Assembly (NCBI GenBank): GCA_947382355.1
Contig: CANCYR010000013.1
Location: forward strand, 1 to 64,000
Origin: an uncultured Lachnospiraceae bacterium
Lineage (GTDB): Bacteria; Bacillota; Clostridia; Lachnospirales; Lachnospiraceae
Direction: 5' to 3'
Length of the DNA stretch: 64,000 bases
Shown here in pieces: positions 17,170 to 26,543 of the stretch. Numbering within the stretch: position 1 is the first letter of the stretch; every line of letters starts with the position of its first letter. Position numbers and translations under genes: made by a program. The notes beneath the pieces were generated by a model that was given only the letters and a program-made list of their open reading frames with translations, did not search any database and was not told where the DNA came from.

Positions 17170-18213
17170 TTATACGCAACTCTTCATGTAGCAGGCCAAA
17201 TCGTCACAGGTCTTTCTCATATCTGTAGAAAGTAAGCCCTCCATGAACTCAGCATGGGTGCCGCCCTCTCCCTCGAAAGTGTCAGTTGCCATGAAATTAC
17301 CATTACCCAGCATATCCCATGTAAAGATATATCCAGCCGATGGCTCGTCGATACGAGGATTCGGGGTTGTATAAGAAAACAGGGCTCCGTCCGGCTCACA
17401 GATAAATTGCATATCATCCTCCTGCCCTTCCTCTGCCGCATTATAGGTAGCGTACAGAACCTTAACCTCGTCTACACCAAACAACTCCGCAAGAACCCTT
17501 TCATTGACCTTTGCAGGATTCGCCGTACTTCCGGTATATTTCACACGCTCCAACAAATCTGGGTGCTCTTTTAGCGCAAGGAAAGTGTCATACCCAAGTG
17601 TCAGCTTATTTGGTGTTCTCCTGCCGTCAAGTCTAATCTGGCGTTTGCGTTCATCAAAGAACTTGATCGGGTCCGAATTGGCATCGGAAAATTTGATAAA
17701 CTGACTTCCACTTATTGCAGTGCCACCCGATACAACGCCGGTAAACTCATTCTCCCACACACCACTTTTAAAAAAACTGTTTGCAAAAGTAATGTCAAGA
17801 TGAAGTAGCTGCTGGTCTGTTATGAAACGGTTCTTTGCCCTTTTAGGGTCAATAGAAGGCGGCACATTGGCACGTCTGTAATTCTGGGCTCCAATCTGGT
17901 CGATTCCTACGATAATCTGATCCACTTCACAGCGGTACGTTTCGTCCGTGTGACCCATCTGAGCAGCAGCAACCTTTCCAAACTTCGGCTTTCTCCGCAC
18001 ATTATCCCTCGCCAGATCGCCCTTGTTGTAGATGTAGTAATACCCGGTGGAAAAATCTACCGGACAGATAGGGAAAATGCTGGTCGCCACATAATCCCCG
18101 GCATTTGCAAAGAACGCCATGCTCATATTAGTAAGATAGCGGTTGGGTTTCCAACCTTTCGCAATACGTGCCATTAATTCCCCGGCACTTCCTACTTCTC
18201 TTCCTGTACTCAT
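17170..18213 (-). CDS. Major capsid protein
   Basis: A 347-aa coat protein with a moderate match in style to P2/Mu-like clostridial capsids: 'N-M-S-M-A-F-F-A-N-A-G-D-Y-V-A' near residue 30, 'K-L-T-L-G-Y-D-T-F' mid-protein, and a C-terminal 'N-P-R-I-D-E-P-S-A-G-Y' loop. It follows the decoration and scaffold genes, as expected. No obvious protease cleavage signal can be set by eye. ATG follows AGGAGG. Confidence 0.85.
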   Translation of the reverse strand: MSTGREVGSAGELMARIAKGWKPNRYLTNMSMAFFANAGDYVATSIFPICPVDFSTGYYYIYNKGDLARDNVRRKPKFGKVAAAQMGHTDETYRCEVDQIIVGIDQIGAQNYRRANVPPSIDPKRAKNRFITDQQLLHLDITFANSFFKSGVWENEFTGVVSGGTAISGSQFIKFSDANSDPIKFFDERKRQIRLDGRRTPNKLTLGYDTFLALKEHPDLLERVKYTGSTANPAKVNERVLAELFGVDEVKVLYATYNAAEEGQEDDMQFICEPDGALFSYTTPNPRIDEPSAGYIFTWDMLGNGNFMATDTFEGEGGTHAEFMEGLLSTDMRKTCDDLACYMKSCV

Positions 18214-18228
18214 TTATCCTTTACCTCC

Positions 18229-18633
18229 TTATGCACTTGCTGCAGGCTTATATCCTGCTTTGATAATCTGCACCTTAATCCACGTTCCCGCCTTTTCTGC
18301 ACTGCTCAGCGCAATGCCAACGATAAAATCACCAGCCTTTGCAGCTACTGCTTTTCCGTCAGCGTCAGTTGCAAGTTCGGTCCCTGCGGCAATCTCTTCT
18401 CCGGCTACCCACTTGCCTATGTCTTTAATCTGGATGTCAACATCTCTGCCTTCCTCCACGATTTCATCCGTCTCAATGATAGATAGACCAATCACATGGG
18501 CACCCGCCGTAGGTTTTATCACTTTTCCACCACTAATTGTCAAGGCAATTCCCCTCGCATTTTCCAGCTTTTTCCCTGCTGGCAATACAATAGTCGGGCT
18601 CTCGTTAATACTTGTTCCAAAATAAGTTGCCAT
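18229..18633 (-). CDS. Capsid decoration-like protein (DUF2190-type)
   Basis: A 134-aa small beta-barrel protein just before the capsid gene. It has the decoration-protein layout: 'G-K-W-V-A-G-E-E-I-A-A-G-T-E-L' and 'A-K-A-G-D-F-I-V-G-I-A-L'. It probably binds the outside of the expanded capsid. ATG follows AAGGAGG. Confidence 0.72.
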   Translation of the reverse strand: MATYFGTSINESPTIVLPAGKKLENARGIALTISGGKVIKPTAGAHVIGLSIIETDEIVEEGRDVDIQIKDIGKWVAGEEIAAGTELATDADGKAVAAKAGDFIVGIALSSAEKAGTWIKVQIIKAGYKPAASA

Positions 18634-18636
18634 ACC

Positions 18637-19908
18637 TTAATCCTCCTTCTCACATCTTGCTGCCAGTTCAGGATTTGCCGCAAGGACTTCATCCAATGCC
18701 TGCGCTTTGGATAACCCTGTCTTAGATTTCATAAGTTCAACCGCCTTAATCTCTGCCTCAGCCCATGCACCGCCATCCGTAGTGCCACCGTGTCCGGACT
18801 TTCCAAACTCAGAAAAGACCCCTGATTTCTCCACGGCACCAACAGCCTGGTCCAGCACGGTAATCATGTCATTGTAGGCTGTGCCGCCTGCTGCTCTTAG
18901 ACTCTTTAACAGAGGAACCAGCTCTGTCTCGGACTTACCGATAATTGCATACTTCTTTGCAATGTCTGCCAGTTCTCTGTCCTCCGCCTCTTCCCGGAAC
19001 TTCTTTAAGCCTTCCAACTCCGCCCTTACTGCAGGATGCAGGCCCTTATAGATGTCCTCCGCTGTATCTGCCTGCTGTGCAGGTGTTTCCTCATGCTTTT
19101 CCTGTGCGGACTTTGTTACTGCCTGCTCTACAGGGGGCGGTGTCTGCTCTGCAGATGCAGGATTCACCGCTGTATTGCCACCGCCAGAACCGCCTCCTTC
19201 CTGCATACCACAGCGCTTTTCAATGTTTTCCAGAAAAGCTCTCTCTGCATCCGTTAACTTACTCTTGTCAATCTTCATTTCCTCTTCGTCTCCTTTCGGT
19301 TTTTCATTATTGTCTGGTCCATCTTCCTCTGATTTCTCCTTTTTGGTATCTTTGCAGGCTTTTTCGATTGTTTCATTCAGCCTTTCCACAGCCGATTTCA
19401 TAATCTCTAGGTCAGCCTCCGATACCTCTTCATTCTTCCTGACAATGCTGGCCGACTTGCCGCTGGACCACTCCTTAATTGACTCCTGCACTACTGCATA
19501 AAACTCGTCAAGACTTTCCTGCATTGCTGTTGCTGCACTGGTGCTATCCATCTCTTCATCATTCAGAATTGAGCAGAGGGAAGATTGCAGGGCATAACAG
19601 GTGTCCCACATTTCATCAGCAATCTTATAGTTTTTTACTTCGTTGATTTTCTCATTAAAACTCACCGAATCGCCTTTCTGAATTTCATCCATTGCACTGT
19701 CTATTTCTTCCTGGTTCATACCTGCTGCTTTCCCGATAAAGCCAAACATCCTTTTAAGTATATTACTGTTCCCTCTTTTGACGTCCTCTTCTGCGGTCTG
19801 CGTTTCCCCTTCTTTTCGCTTTAACATTCTGATGTGAGCATCCGGATTTGCACCTTCGTCCACAAAATCCACTTTCTTGATTTTGAGATTTTTCAGTTTT
19901 GTTGCCAC
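18637..19908 (-). CDS. Capsid scaffolding-type protein
   Basis: A 423-aa protein. The first ~30 residues ('I-K-K-V-D-F-V-D-E-G-A-N-P-D-A-H-I') match the segment that follows the XkdF protease domain in related phages. The rest is charged helix and coiled coil with a low-complexity G/P/E-rich hinge near residue 245, typical of scaffolds that are digested during maturation. The start is GTG, seven bases after AAGGAGG. It lies between protease and capsid, which fits a scaffold. Confidence 0.72.
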   Translation of the reverse strand: MATKLKNLKIKKVDFVDEGANPDAHIRMLKRKEGETQTAEEDVKRGNSNILKRMFGFIGKAAGMNQEEIDSAMDEIQKGDSVSFNEKINEVKNYKIADEMWDTCYALQSSLCSILNDEEMDSTSAATAMQESLDEFYAVVQESIKEWSSGKSASIVRKNEEVSEADLEIMKSAVERLNETIEKACKDTKKEKSEEDGPDNNEKPKGDEEEMKIDKSKLTDAERAFLENIEKRCGMQEGGGSGGGNTAVNPASAEQTPPPVEQAVTKSAQEKHEETPAQQADTAEDIYKGLHPAVRAELEGLKKFREEAEDRELADIAKKYAIIGKSETELVPLLKSLRAAGGTAYNDMITVLDQAVGAVEKSGVFSEFGKSGHGGTTDGGAWAEAEIKAVELMKSKTGLSKAQALDEVLAANPELAARCEKED

Positions 19909-19944
19909 TTTGCTGCCTCCTTTCCGTAGATTTATAAAGCAAAT

Positions 19945-20024
19945 GGCACCCGTTTCCGGATGCCGCTTGATTTATCAAAAAATATGTGCTACCTACGCCT
20001 TTTTTACATTTCCATAGGTAGGAT
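19945..20024. promoter_or_regulatory. Two inverted repeats between protease and scaffold genes
   Basis: The 150-base gap holds GGCA-CCG/CGG-TGCC at 19945-19964 and a perfect 7-bp repeat, CTACCTA/TAGGTAG, with a ~20-base loop at about 19988-20022. Neither has a strong U-run. They may be RNA structures tuning scaffold against protease expression, or mRNA processing sites. No gene is seen in the gap. Confidence 0.35.
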
Positions 20025-20062
20025 TATTAGATTGTAACTGCTGAAAAACTCATACACTCTTT

Positions 20063-20611
20063 CTACATGGTGTTTTCGTCCCCCACCTTTACCCTCTCAG
20101 CCTCTCCCTCAATGGAGAACATCTGGTAGGTTCCATCCTTGACCTTATCCCATACGTTTTTATCCATGACCTTAAACCCAATCCACCAGCCAATAGGAAG
20201 TGTTCCTGTCGGTATTCCCATAGCCCGCATTTTTTCCTCAGTGAATACCACGCTCTCAATCAGAACAGCGGTTCCGCCTCTTTCGTGCATTTCCCCGCCT
20301 TCACGGTACAACCTCACAAATTCATAGGCTGCATTTTCCAGTTCATTCGGCTCTATAATATCCGCCTGCCAGTCCTCAATCAATTCTCCGTCAACTCTCA
20401 TAGACACATTCGCCCATCCAAAGGCAAGCATCTTTTCATCATCTGATTTCATAATCTTAAATCGACTCTTTATTACATCTTTCTGTTTTTCCCTTGGGCT
20501 TATAGATTCTTTTTTTATCAAATCTGAAAATTTCTTTATTCCTGTATTTTTCTTTTTTTCATGACAAAATTCTGCTTCTATTGCCATACGGTCTGCTATA
20601 TTATAACTCAT
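20063..20611 (-). CDS. xkdF: Prohead protease-like protein XkdF
   Basis: About 182 aa. The C-terminal ~130 residues are a clear XkdF domain: 'F-G-W-A-N-V', 'E-L-E-N-A-A-Y-E-F-V', 'G-G-E-M-H-E-R-G-G', 'W-W-I-G-F-K-V' and 'G-T-Y-Q-M-F-S-I-E-G-E-A'. In PBSX-like phages this protein is believed to process the head. The first 55 residues are basic and variable. ATG 20611 overlaps the upstream stop (TAATG) with GGAGG ahead of it; an in-frame GTG six bases earlier is less likely. Confidence 0.82.
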   Translation of the reverse strand: MSYNIADRMAIEAEFCHEKKKNTGIKKFSDLIKKESISPREKQKDVIKSRFKIMKSDDEKMLAFGWANVSMRVDGELIEDWQADIIEPNELENAAYEFVRLYREGGEMHERGGTAVLIESVVFTEEKMRAMGIPTGTLPIGWWIGFKVMDKNVWDKVKDGTYQMFSIEGEAERVKVGDENTM

Positions 20612-22284
20612 TACCACAATTCCTCCACATCTATGAATATCTGTAAGGTTTCATCATCCTTCCATTTTTCTACAATGTCTTTCACTTTTAAAGATGTCTT
20701 ATCAAATAGGACTTCTTGCTGACCTTCTATTTCTGCATACTTTGAAATATCTATGCCTGTTTCACAATTTTTCATTCTTATTGTAACTTCTACTGCATAC
20801 TCACATTCTTCGTCTACAAATGTTCTTGCAGAATGTATGCTGCTTAGAAAATCTTCACTTTTTGTCCAACTTGTAAATGTATCAGTTTCAACAATAGCAC
20901 CTTTTTTATACAATTCTCTAAAAGATTCATAATCCCCTTGATCCATCGGACCACCGACGTCAAAACCCAGTCCACGAAATACTTTTCCTTCATATGCTGG
21001 AGAATTTTCAATAAATTCCTCAATGTTCTTTACATCTAACAGTGCGCTTGCTTTCCTTTCTTCTGACATAATAGAACCATAATTTGTAAATCTTCCTGTA
21101 TAATTGGTCTGAGCAGCCAAAATATCCGTGAAATCACCACCAGTATATGTATTTACAGAATTCACCATTTCCACCACTCTCTCAGGATTTATGTCAAATC
21201 CTAATTCTGCCATGCCCGAAGCAGCCTCTATATATGTCTCTTTATCCAGTCTTTGTCCTTCAAAGTGAGATTCGTATTCCTGCTGTGCTATGTTTATGCT
21301 CTCTTCGTATGTCACTTCCTGCTGAAATACAGGAGGCTGAACCTCTATATACTCAACTGCACACGCACATCTTGGATGCACAGGAGGCAACATATGCTGT
21401 CCGCTGAATAGTAATCTGCCCCCGATATTAAAATCCGAATCCATATCAACCTCCATCCCCTCTAGGGATGCACATAATTCACAAACGGCATCATCTCCGG
21501 ATGTACTAAAACGTTTCTTAACTGTCCCAATCAGATTCTGGCCTTGTGCTTGCCTTATTCCTTCATCGGCGCCACGGTTATAAGCAAAAGCGCTTTCTGT
21601 TTGAGCAATGGTCATGGCTCTTGCCCGATGTTTTTTCTCTGCATACTTCTGTGTGGCGTCAAGTGCTTTCTTCCTTATGCTCTCCGGTTTCATTCGTGGA
21701 TGTTCCTTTTTCATAGTCGCTACGATATTGTCATAAAACCTACTTGCTGCCTTAGCATCACTTTCAGTTAAACCAATACATGGTCGAATCATGCGGGCCA
21801 GTTCATCAACAGTATGGCTTTCTATCATTTTTTTTGATAATAATGCTGCAATCGCATCTTTCTGTTGCCTTGTACACGATGTAACAAACTCTGCCCCTTT
21901 TTGTTCAAGCCATGACAGAATGCCTGGAGATTGCGTATTAAAAGTAAAGCCTCCTGCAATTGCCTCTACAAGAGGCTGCTTTGTTGCACCTTCCTTCATG
22001 GCATTTTCCCATACATCATTGAGTTTTGCTTTCACCAAATTAGAATAATCCTGCTCCCACTGACAAAATGTTTCATTGCTGATATATCCCTCCTTGACTG
22101 CTTCCCTTATCTCCTGATATGTTATAGCGGTCTGCTGGTCTTTCCAAAATCCACATAATATTTCAACCGGCTCTCCTGTCACGTCTGTGCTTTTCAGAAA
22201 CTTCTCCAGCCTGTCAATCGCCTCTTGAGCACCTTTTGATTTTACTTTTCTTACCCTTTTTGGGGCAATCATCCAGAATCCCAT
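20611..22284 (-). CDS. Minor head protein (SPP1 gp7/Mu F-like) fused to an ADP-ribosyltransferase domain
   Basis: A 557-aa two-part protein. Residues about 1-325 are the gp7/MuF head-morphogenesis domain, with 'T-I-A-Q-T-E-S-A-F-A' and the C-x-x-C ... H-P-R-C-A-C cluster near 275-310. Residues about 335-557 resemble an R-S-E class mono-ADP-ribosyltransferase: V-F-R-G-L (Arg437), T-F-T-S-W-T (Ser472) and E-G-Q-Q-E-V-L-F (Gln522-x-Glu524), with the spacing and order of the catalytic triad. Related fusions are known in Firmicutes phages. Q-x-E rather than E-x-E suggests a target other than arginine. Being in the capsid, it could be injected with DNA. The start overlaps the portal stop. Confidence 0.85.
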   Translation of the reverse strand: MGFWMIAPKRVRKVKSKGAQEAIDRLEKFLKSTDVTGEPVEILCGFWKDQQTAITYQEIREAVKEGYISNETFCQWEQDYSNLVKAKLNDVWENAMKEGATKQPLVEAIAGGFTFNTQSPGILSWLEQKGAEFVTSCTRQQKDAIAALLSKKMIESHTVDELARMIRPCIGLTESDAKAASRFYDNIVATMKKEHPRMKPESIRKKALDATQKYAEKKHRARAMTIAQTESAFAYNRGADEGIRQAQGQNLIGTVKKRFSTSGDDAVCELCASLEGMEVDMDSDFNIGGRLLFSGQHMLPPVHPRCACAVEYIEVQPPVFQQEVTYEESINIAQQEYESHFEGQRLDKETYIEAASGMAELGFDINPERVVEMVNSVNTYTGGDFTDILAAQTNYTGRFTNYGSIMSEERKASALLDVKNIEEFIENSPAYEGKVFRGLGFDVGGPMDQGDYESFRELYKKGAIVETDTFTSWTKSEDFLSSIHSARTFVDEECEYAVEVTIRMKNCETGIDISKYAEIEGQQEVLFDKTSLKVKDIVEKWKDDETLQIFIDVEELW

Positions 22285-23687
22285 GCACCAGTCTCCCTTC
22301 CTAACCGCTTTTTAGCCGCTTTTACCTTATCCTCTGGGATTTCTTCATCTCCTTCTTTTGGTTCTGTTCCTGCTACCGTTTCCGGCTCTGGCGGCTGGTT
22401 CTGTTCCTGCTGCTCCTGTCTGGTACGATCAAGCTTTCTTGTATCAGAAGTTCTTTCTGGAAGATGCCCAACCTGTCGGATATAATCCTCCAGACCATCA
22501 TCCGGTACCAGAACACCTATACCCGTCATATCCTTAATGAACGTCGCAACCTTTGTAATATCAGCATCTTCAATATCCCCATGTGTCATTTTCGGATATT
22601 CCGTAATGCCTGCAAAATGCTGACCGTTAATGTCAATTAGTGCCGGTATGCCTTGGCTGTTGAACGTCTCACAGATAATATCCAGGAATGTTCCTATAGC
22701 AACGGCAAATAACTCCGTCTTATCAGAACTTAGTGCCCAACTGCCTGTTTTGTCGTGTCCTAGAAAAATAAAATCCGCTAGTACCGTCATTGCAATTCTG
22801 GTATCATAGCGGTTTATAATTGCGTTTGTGTCAAACTGCCGGGTACCTCCGGAAGTGAGTAATTCCAGCTTGTAGCCAAACGGAAGGACGACTCCCTCCA
22901 TTTCATCCCTACGGATATTCCTTACCATATCTTCCAGACTAGCTACAATCTCTTGATTACTAGAAATATCTTTATTCCACAGGTCTGCTCCTTCTGGTCC
23001 GTAAATCACTGGAAGTCCCGCCAGGTCTCTCTCAATGCCAATGCCCTCAATTTCTTGGATTCTCCTTTTGAAGTACCAAGGCCGGTAAGCATTTCTCAGA
23101 ATACTCCTGCCCTCCGGATTATTCTTGCGGCTTTTCGTCCGGAACAACAGCGACTTTTCTATCGGAATTGTAAACACCCCATAGTCCGGGGGCGGCATCT
23201 GAGTCATTCCGAGTAAATTATCCTCATTGTCGTACTCCCACTGATAAAGGGTCTCTTGTGCCCTTATCGGCAGTTTCTTCCACCCAATCAGTCCGTCATT
23301 AAACTTACTCTTCGTCCGTGAATCTTTCGTGTTTCCCATACGTCGCTTATACACAATCTCATGAAAGCTCCAACCATAAGTAATAAAAGACAAGATTTCG
23401 GAAATGGTGTCAATCCATGTGTCCTGCATATCATTCATACAACTCTCCACAAACTCAGCCGCCTCCTTATCCTTTGCAGTATCTCCGCCAGGTTCCACAT
23501 TCCAGCAGCATTGTCTCACCAGCATTTCTATCGCAAAGAGGATAGCTCCCACTACATCGTCATTCTCAGACATTTCCCGGTAAACCTCTATCCCCCTTTT
23601 GCCTCTCAGTTCGTGCAAGAACTCTTCGTAAATGGTTCCACCATACCTTCGCTGTCCTATGCGTCCGATTTCTTTACTGTTAGCCAC
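22269..23687 (-). CDS. Phage portal protein (DUF935/Mu gp29-like)
   Basis: A 472-aa portal forming the DNA entry vertex. Family features are 'D-D-V-V-G-A-I-L-F-A-I-E-M-L', 'Y-G-W-S-F-H-E-I-V-Y', 'P-E-G-R-S-I-L-R-N-A-Y-R-P-W' and a central wing and stem. The last ~60 residues are charged and glutamine/glutamate-rich. The gene lies between the large terminase and the minor head protein, the standard packaging order, and overlaps the latter by 16 bases. Confidence 0.88.
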   Translation of the reverse strand: MANSKEIGRIGQRRYGGTIYEEFLHELRGKRGIEVYREMSENDDVVGAILFAIEMLVRQCCWNVEPGGDTAKDKEAAEFVESCMNDMQDTWIDTISEILSFITYGWSFHEIVYKRRMGNTKDSRTKSKFNDGLIGWKKLPIRAQETLYQWEYDNEDNLLGMTQMPPPDYGVFTIPIEKSLLFRTKSRKNNPEGRSILRNAYRPWYFKRRIQEIEGIGIERDLAGLPVIYGPEGADLWNKDISSNQEIVASLEDMVRNIRRDEMEGVVLPFGYKLELLTSGGTRQFDTNAIINRYDTRIAMTVLADFIFLGHDKTGSWALSSDKTELFAVAIGTFLDIICETFNSQGIPALIDINGQHFAGITEYPKMTHGDIEDADITKVATFIKDMTGIGVLVPDDGLEDYIRQVGHLPERTSDTRKLDRTRQEQQEQNQPPEPETVAGTEPKEGDEEIPEDKVKAAKKRLGRETGAWDSG

Positions 23688-23698
23688 CTGTTCTCACC

Positions 23699-25144
23699 TC
23701 ACTTTCTCCAATAACTGCTCTTTCCTAAACTACTGTCTGAAGGCGGAGCCGAATATGTCCCGCCGTTTTCTATTTCGCTGAAGGCGGAGCTGCTTGCATC
23801 CACCATATCCTTGAATTTTGACTGTGGGAAATTCTCCATCTGATTGAAGTACATCTCGTTCCAGTCAGCAATCAACACATCCACATTTCCTTTATCCATT
23901 CCTTCCAGTCCAAGCCATTGTGCTGATAGCGGCTCTGCCCTTGTGACCTTATCTCCGGATTCCGGCACTATCTTCACCGTAAAGCCAGAGAGAAATTTCA
24001 GGAAACTTTGTGCCTGGTCTTTTCCTGCCTGGCCTGGGTCCTGCGGAAGTCGTGTTACCACTCTCCCATGCTTTGCCCTGTCCGTTATGCAGGTCATTCG
24101 GATTAACTCCCTTACCTCTGCGGAATCACTACGGCGGTTAATGACATCTGCTATGATGTACCGGCCATTCTTCCGCTTGCCTATCAATACGCCCGCCGTA
24201 TATGCTGGCTCACCATCCTCGTCCTCCGAGGTTGCCGCCAAATCCCATCCTCTTGCCCACAAAATAACATCCGTAGGCAAAGTCTCCAGCATATTGACCT
24301 TTGTTCTCTTGAACATCAAGCCCGCTGCCGCCTTTATCTTCCAGTTGCCGTATAGCAGTCGCTCCCTTTCAACAAGCGCCAGAGCCATGAGATTCGCCAT
24401 ATAGCCGGGGTCGTTTTTCATCAGAATCTTGTTGTCCTGCAAAGTGCTGGCTATAAATGTGACGCTTTTCGCCATAATCACAGCTTTCTCGTAATCCATG
24501 CCATTCTCTATCGCCGCATCAATAGCCTCCTGCCTGGTATCAAACCAATAGATTACCTCATTCAACCGCACCATCCAGCGTACTTTCCCGGACCTTTCCG
24601 GAATCGGATAGCCGGTGTCTTGATCTATCCACCACTTTATGAACTCCGCAACCCATGAGTCTGCGTCCGGATTGCAGGTTGCCCTTACATACGGAGCCAC
24701 TCCGGAATCCGTCCTGTTTCGGGAGAGCATATAAAAAAACTGATACTCGCTGAAATGCGTCAACTCGTCAAAACCTATCATTGTTACCTGGGAGCCTTGC
24801 CATGACAGGCAATCTTCATCACTTCCTAAGTGTGCGAAATTGACTGATGCACCACTTTGGAAATTCCAGTGTAGTTTTGGTGTCTTTAATGGATAGCAAC
24901 CTTTCACGTAGCTGTAAATTTTTTTACTGCTATCCCACAATCCCCCTGGGGATGTTACCTGCGTATAATCCCTACGGAAGATAACGGAATTGAAATCTTT
25001 ATTCTTCATGTGCCGGAGAGGTTCCAAAAGCAGGCCGAATGTTTTCCCTCCACCCGCTGCGCCGCCATAAATGCAGATGTCGGCAGATGTAGCAAGAAAC
25101 CTTTCCTGCGGACCTTTCTGCGGCGCCAGTATGATTTTAGTCAT
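23699..25144 (-). CDS. terL: Terminase large subunit
   Basis: About 481 aa. The packaging ATPase has Walker A G-G-A-A-G-G-G-K-T at about 27-35 and Walker B 'V-T-M-I-G-F-D-E' near 125-132. The C-terminal nuclease half shows 'R-G-W-D-L-A' and 'D-P-G-Q-A-G-K', with acidic metal ligands. I start at ATG 25144, overlapping the small-subunit stop by 8 bases with GGAAGGGAG upstream; the longer frame lacks support. It cuts and pumps phage DNA. Confidence 0.94.
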   Translation of the reverse strand: MTKIILAPQKGPQERFLATSADICIYGGAAGGGKTFGLLLEPLRHMKNKDFNSVIFRRDYTQVTSPGGLWDSSKKIYSYVKGCYPLKTPKLHWNFQSGASVNFAHLGSDEDCLSWQGSQVTMIGFDELTHFSEYQFFYMLSRNRTDSGVAPYVRATCNPDADSWVAEFIKWWIDQDTGYPIPERSGKVRWMVRLNEVIYWFDTRQEAIDAAIENGMDYEKAVIMAKSVTFIASTLQDNKILMKNDPGYMANLMALALVERERLLYGNWKIKAAAGLMFKRTKVNMLETLPTDVILWARGWDLAATSEDEDGEPAYTAGVLIGKRKNGRYIIADVINRRSDSAEVRELIRMTCITDRAKHGRVVTRLPQDPGQAGKDQAQSFLKFLSGFTVKIVPESGDKVTRAEPLSAQWLGLEGMDKGNVDVLIADWNEMYFNQMENFPQSKFKDMVDASSSAFSEIENGGTYSAPPSDSSLGKSSYWRK

Positions 25145-25613
25145 TGTGGATATTCTCCCTTCCATTATCTGGTAAATAAATTTGAACATCGTCTTTTACT
25201 TCTACTGCTTCTTGCTCTATGAAATTTTCCGGATTACGTTTGTACTGGCTCGATTTTCGATTATTTAACCAGTACATTTGAGCCAATACATCAGGCGGGC
25301 ATTCTTTTTCTATCGTCCTTATTTTTAATGGTTTTCTATTTCCATCTGCATCTACCTCAATTACACTTTCCTTTTCCGTGTATTTATATCCCACAGCTCG
25401 TTCATACAGTTTCTTCTCCACTTTTGCGTCTGCCTGATCCTTCCCAGCAGATAATGCCTCCGAAAAACTCTCATGATCCTTTTTCCATCTGTGCAATGTT
25501 CTGACCGATATACCAAAGGCTACGGCTATTTCTTCGTCGGTAGCACCTTTTATAGCCAAGGACCATGCCCAGTCATCGTGATATTCCTTGTTATATTTTA
25601 ACGGTGCCGCCAT
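25137..25613 (-). CDS. Terminase small subunit-like protein
   Basis: A 158-aa protein directly before terL. The N-terminal HTH, 'A-T-D-E-E-I-A-V-A-F-G-I-S-V-R-T-L-H-R-W' (about 24-43), is typical of small terminases that recognise the packaging site. A middle region is beta-rich and 'P-P-D-V-L-A-Q-M-Y-W-L' follows. The ribosome site is weak (AAGGT). Confidence 0.85.
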   Translation of the reverse strand: MAAPLKYNKEYHDDWAWSLAIKGATDEEIAVAFGISVRTLHRWKKDHESFSEALSAGKDQADAKVEKKLYERAVGYKYTEKESVIEVDADGNRKPLKIRTIEKECPPDVLAQMYWLNNRKSSQYKRNPENFIEQEAVEVKDDVQIYLPDNGRENIHND

Positions 25614-25622
25614 ACCTTATAC

Positions 25623-26543
25623 CTACTTTCCAGCCAAGTAGTCTGCCGCTAAGTATTCAATGGCCTGCCACTTATTTTTACTTCCAATCACACCTTCATC
25701 TGCCATCTTCTTTAATGCTTCTCTAATAATTTCTGCTGATTCTACCGGAATGGCGCTACTGCCAAATAACCCTGTCAATGGTATCCAATCTTTTCCTTCT
25801 GTATAATCAACATTTTCAAGCATCTGCTCTGTGCTTTTAATCATGGCATGTATAGCTGCACCTGTATTTTTAACATTTGCAAATTTCTGGTACTTCGACA
25901 GAGTTTCTATAAAAGGTTTATGCTGCTCAGTTAAGGCAACTCCAACAAAATCCGGTTTTGTATTTTCCAATACCTCAATGAGTTTTTGCAAATCCTTCAA
26001 CTGATGAGGCAAAAAGGTGAACGTCATATTCTTCCACTCAAAATCAACTGCTGGAGATAAGTATTTTTCCAATTCTGCCTCCGGCTCCATCAGAATATCT
26101 TTTCCTGCGTAACTCTCTATCATATCGTCCACATCTTCCAGCATTTTTGCCATTTCTTTTAATGTGGACTGATCGTCAAAACCAGAAATTGCATTATGCG
26201 CTATCTGTTTCGCTACAATCTTAGACCGATTCAGACCACTTACATCCAGAACCACAAAAAACTCTTTTATACCTGCGTCTTTTCCTGATCTAATTCTGTG
26301 ATGCCCTGAAATAATTTCTATTCTATTTCTGTTTTCTGTCAAAACACAGAATGGCAACGATTCCAACTGTCCACGTTTTTTTATATTGTCTGTTAATTGC
26401 CTTTGCATCTCATTCTTCATAATCCGGGCATTAATATCCTGCTCTCTAATACATTCTGCGGGAACTTTTGCAATAATGAGCCCTGCTTCCATGTCTGCTA
26501 TCTGTTCATATTGGATTTTGCTTTCGCTCTTTCCTTCTTCCAC
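25623..26543 (-). CDS. ParB/Srx-fold domain protein
   Basis: About 306 aa. Residues about 25-110 hold a ParB N-terminal-like domain with the nucleotide-binding box 'I-I-S-G-H-H-R-I-R-S-G' and 'R-I-M-K-N-E-M-Q-R-Q-L'. The C-terminal two thirds are helical and of unknown role. I start at GTG 26543, because AAGGAGGG lies 7 bases ahead of it, inside the end of the methyltransferase gene; an in-frame GTG at 26564 lacks a site. ParB-like proteins beside phage terminases may act in DNA modification or packaging rather than partition; no parA is present. Confidence 0.8.
   Translation of the reverse strand: MEEGKSESKIQYEQIADMEAGLIIAKVPAECIREQDINARIMKNEMQRQLTDNIKKRGQLESLPFCVLTENRNRIEIISGHHRIRSGKDAGIKEFFVVLDVSGLNRSKIVAKQIAHNAISGFDDQSTLKEMAKMLEDVDDMIESYAGKDILMEPEAELEKYLSPAVDFEWKNMTFTFLPHQLKDLQKLIEVLENTKPDFVGVALTEQHKPFIETLSKYQKFANVKNTGAAIHAMIKSTEQMLENVDYTEGKDWIPLTGLFGSSAIPVESAEIIREALKKMADEGVIGSKNKWQAIEYLAADYLAGK

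Noticed and set aside
25623-26543. ParB-like protein as a plasmid partition system
   Set aside because: No parA or clear parS set is present, and an integrase marks this as an integrated phage.
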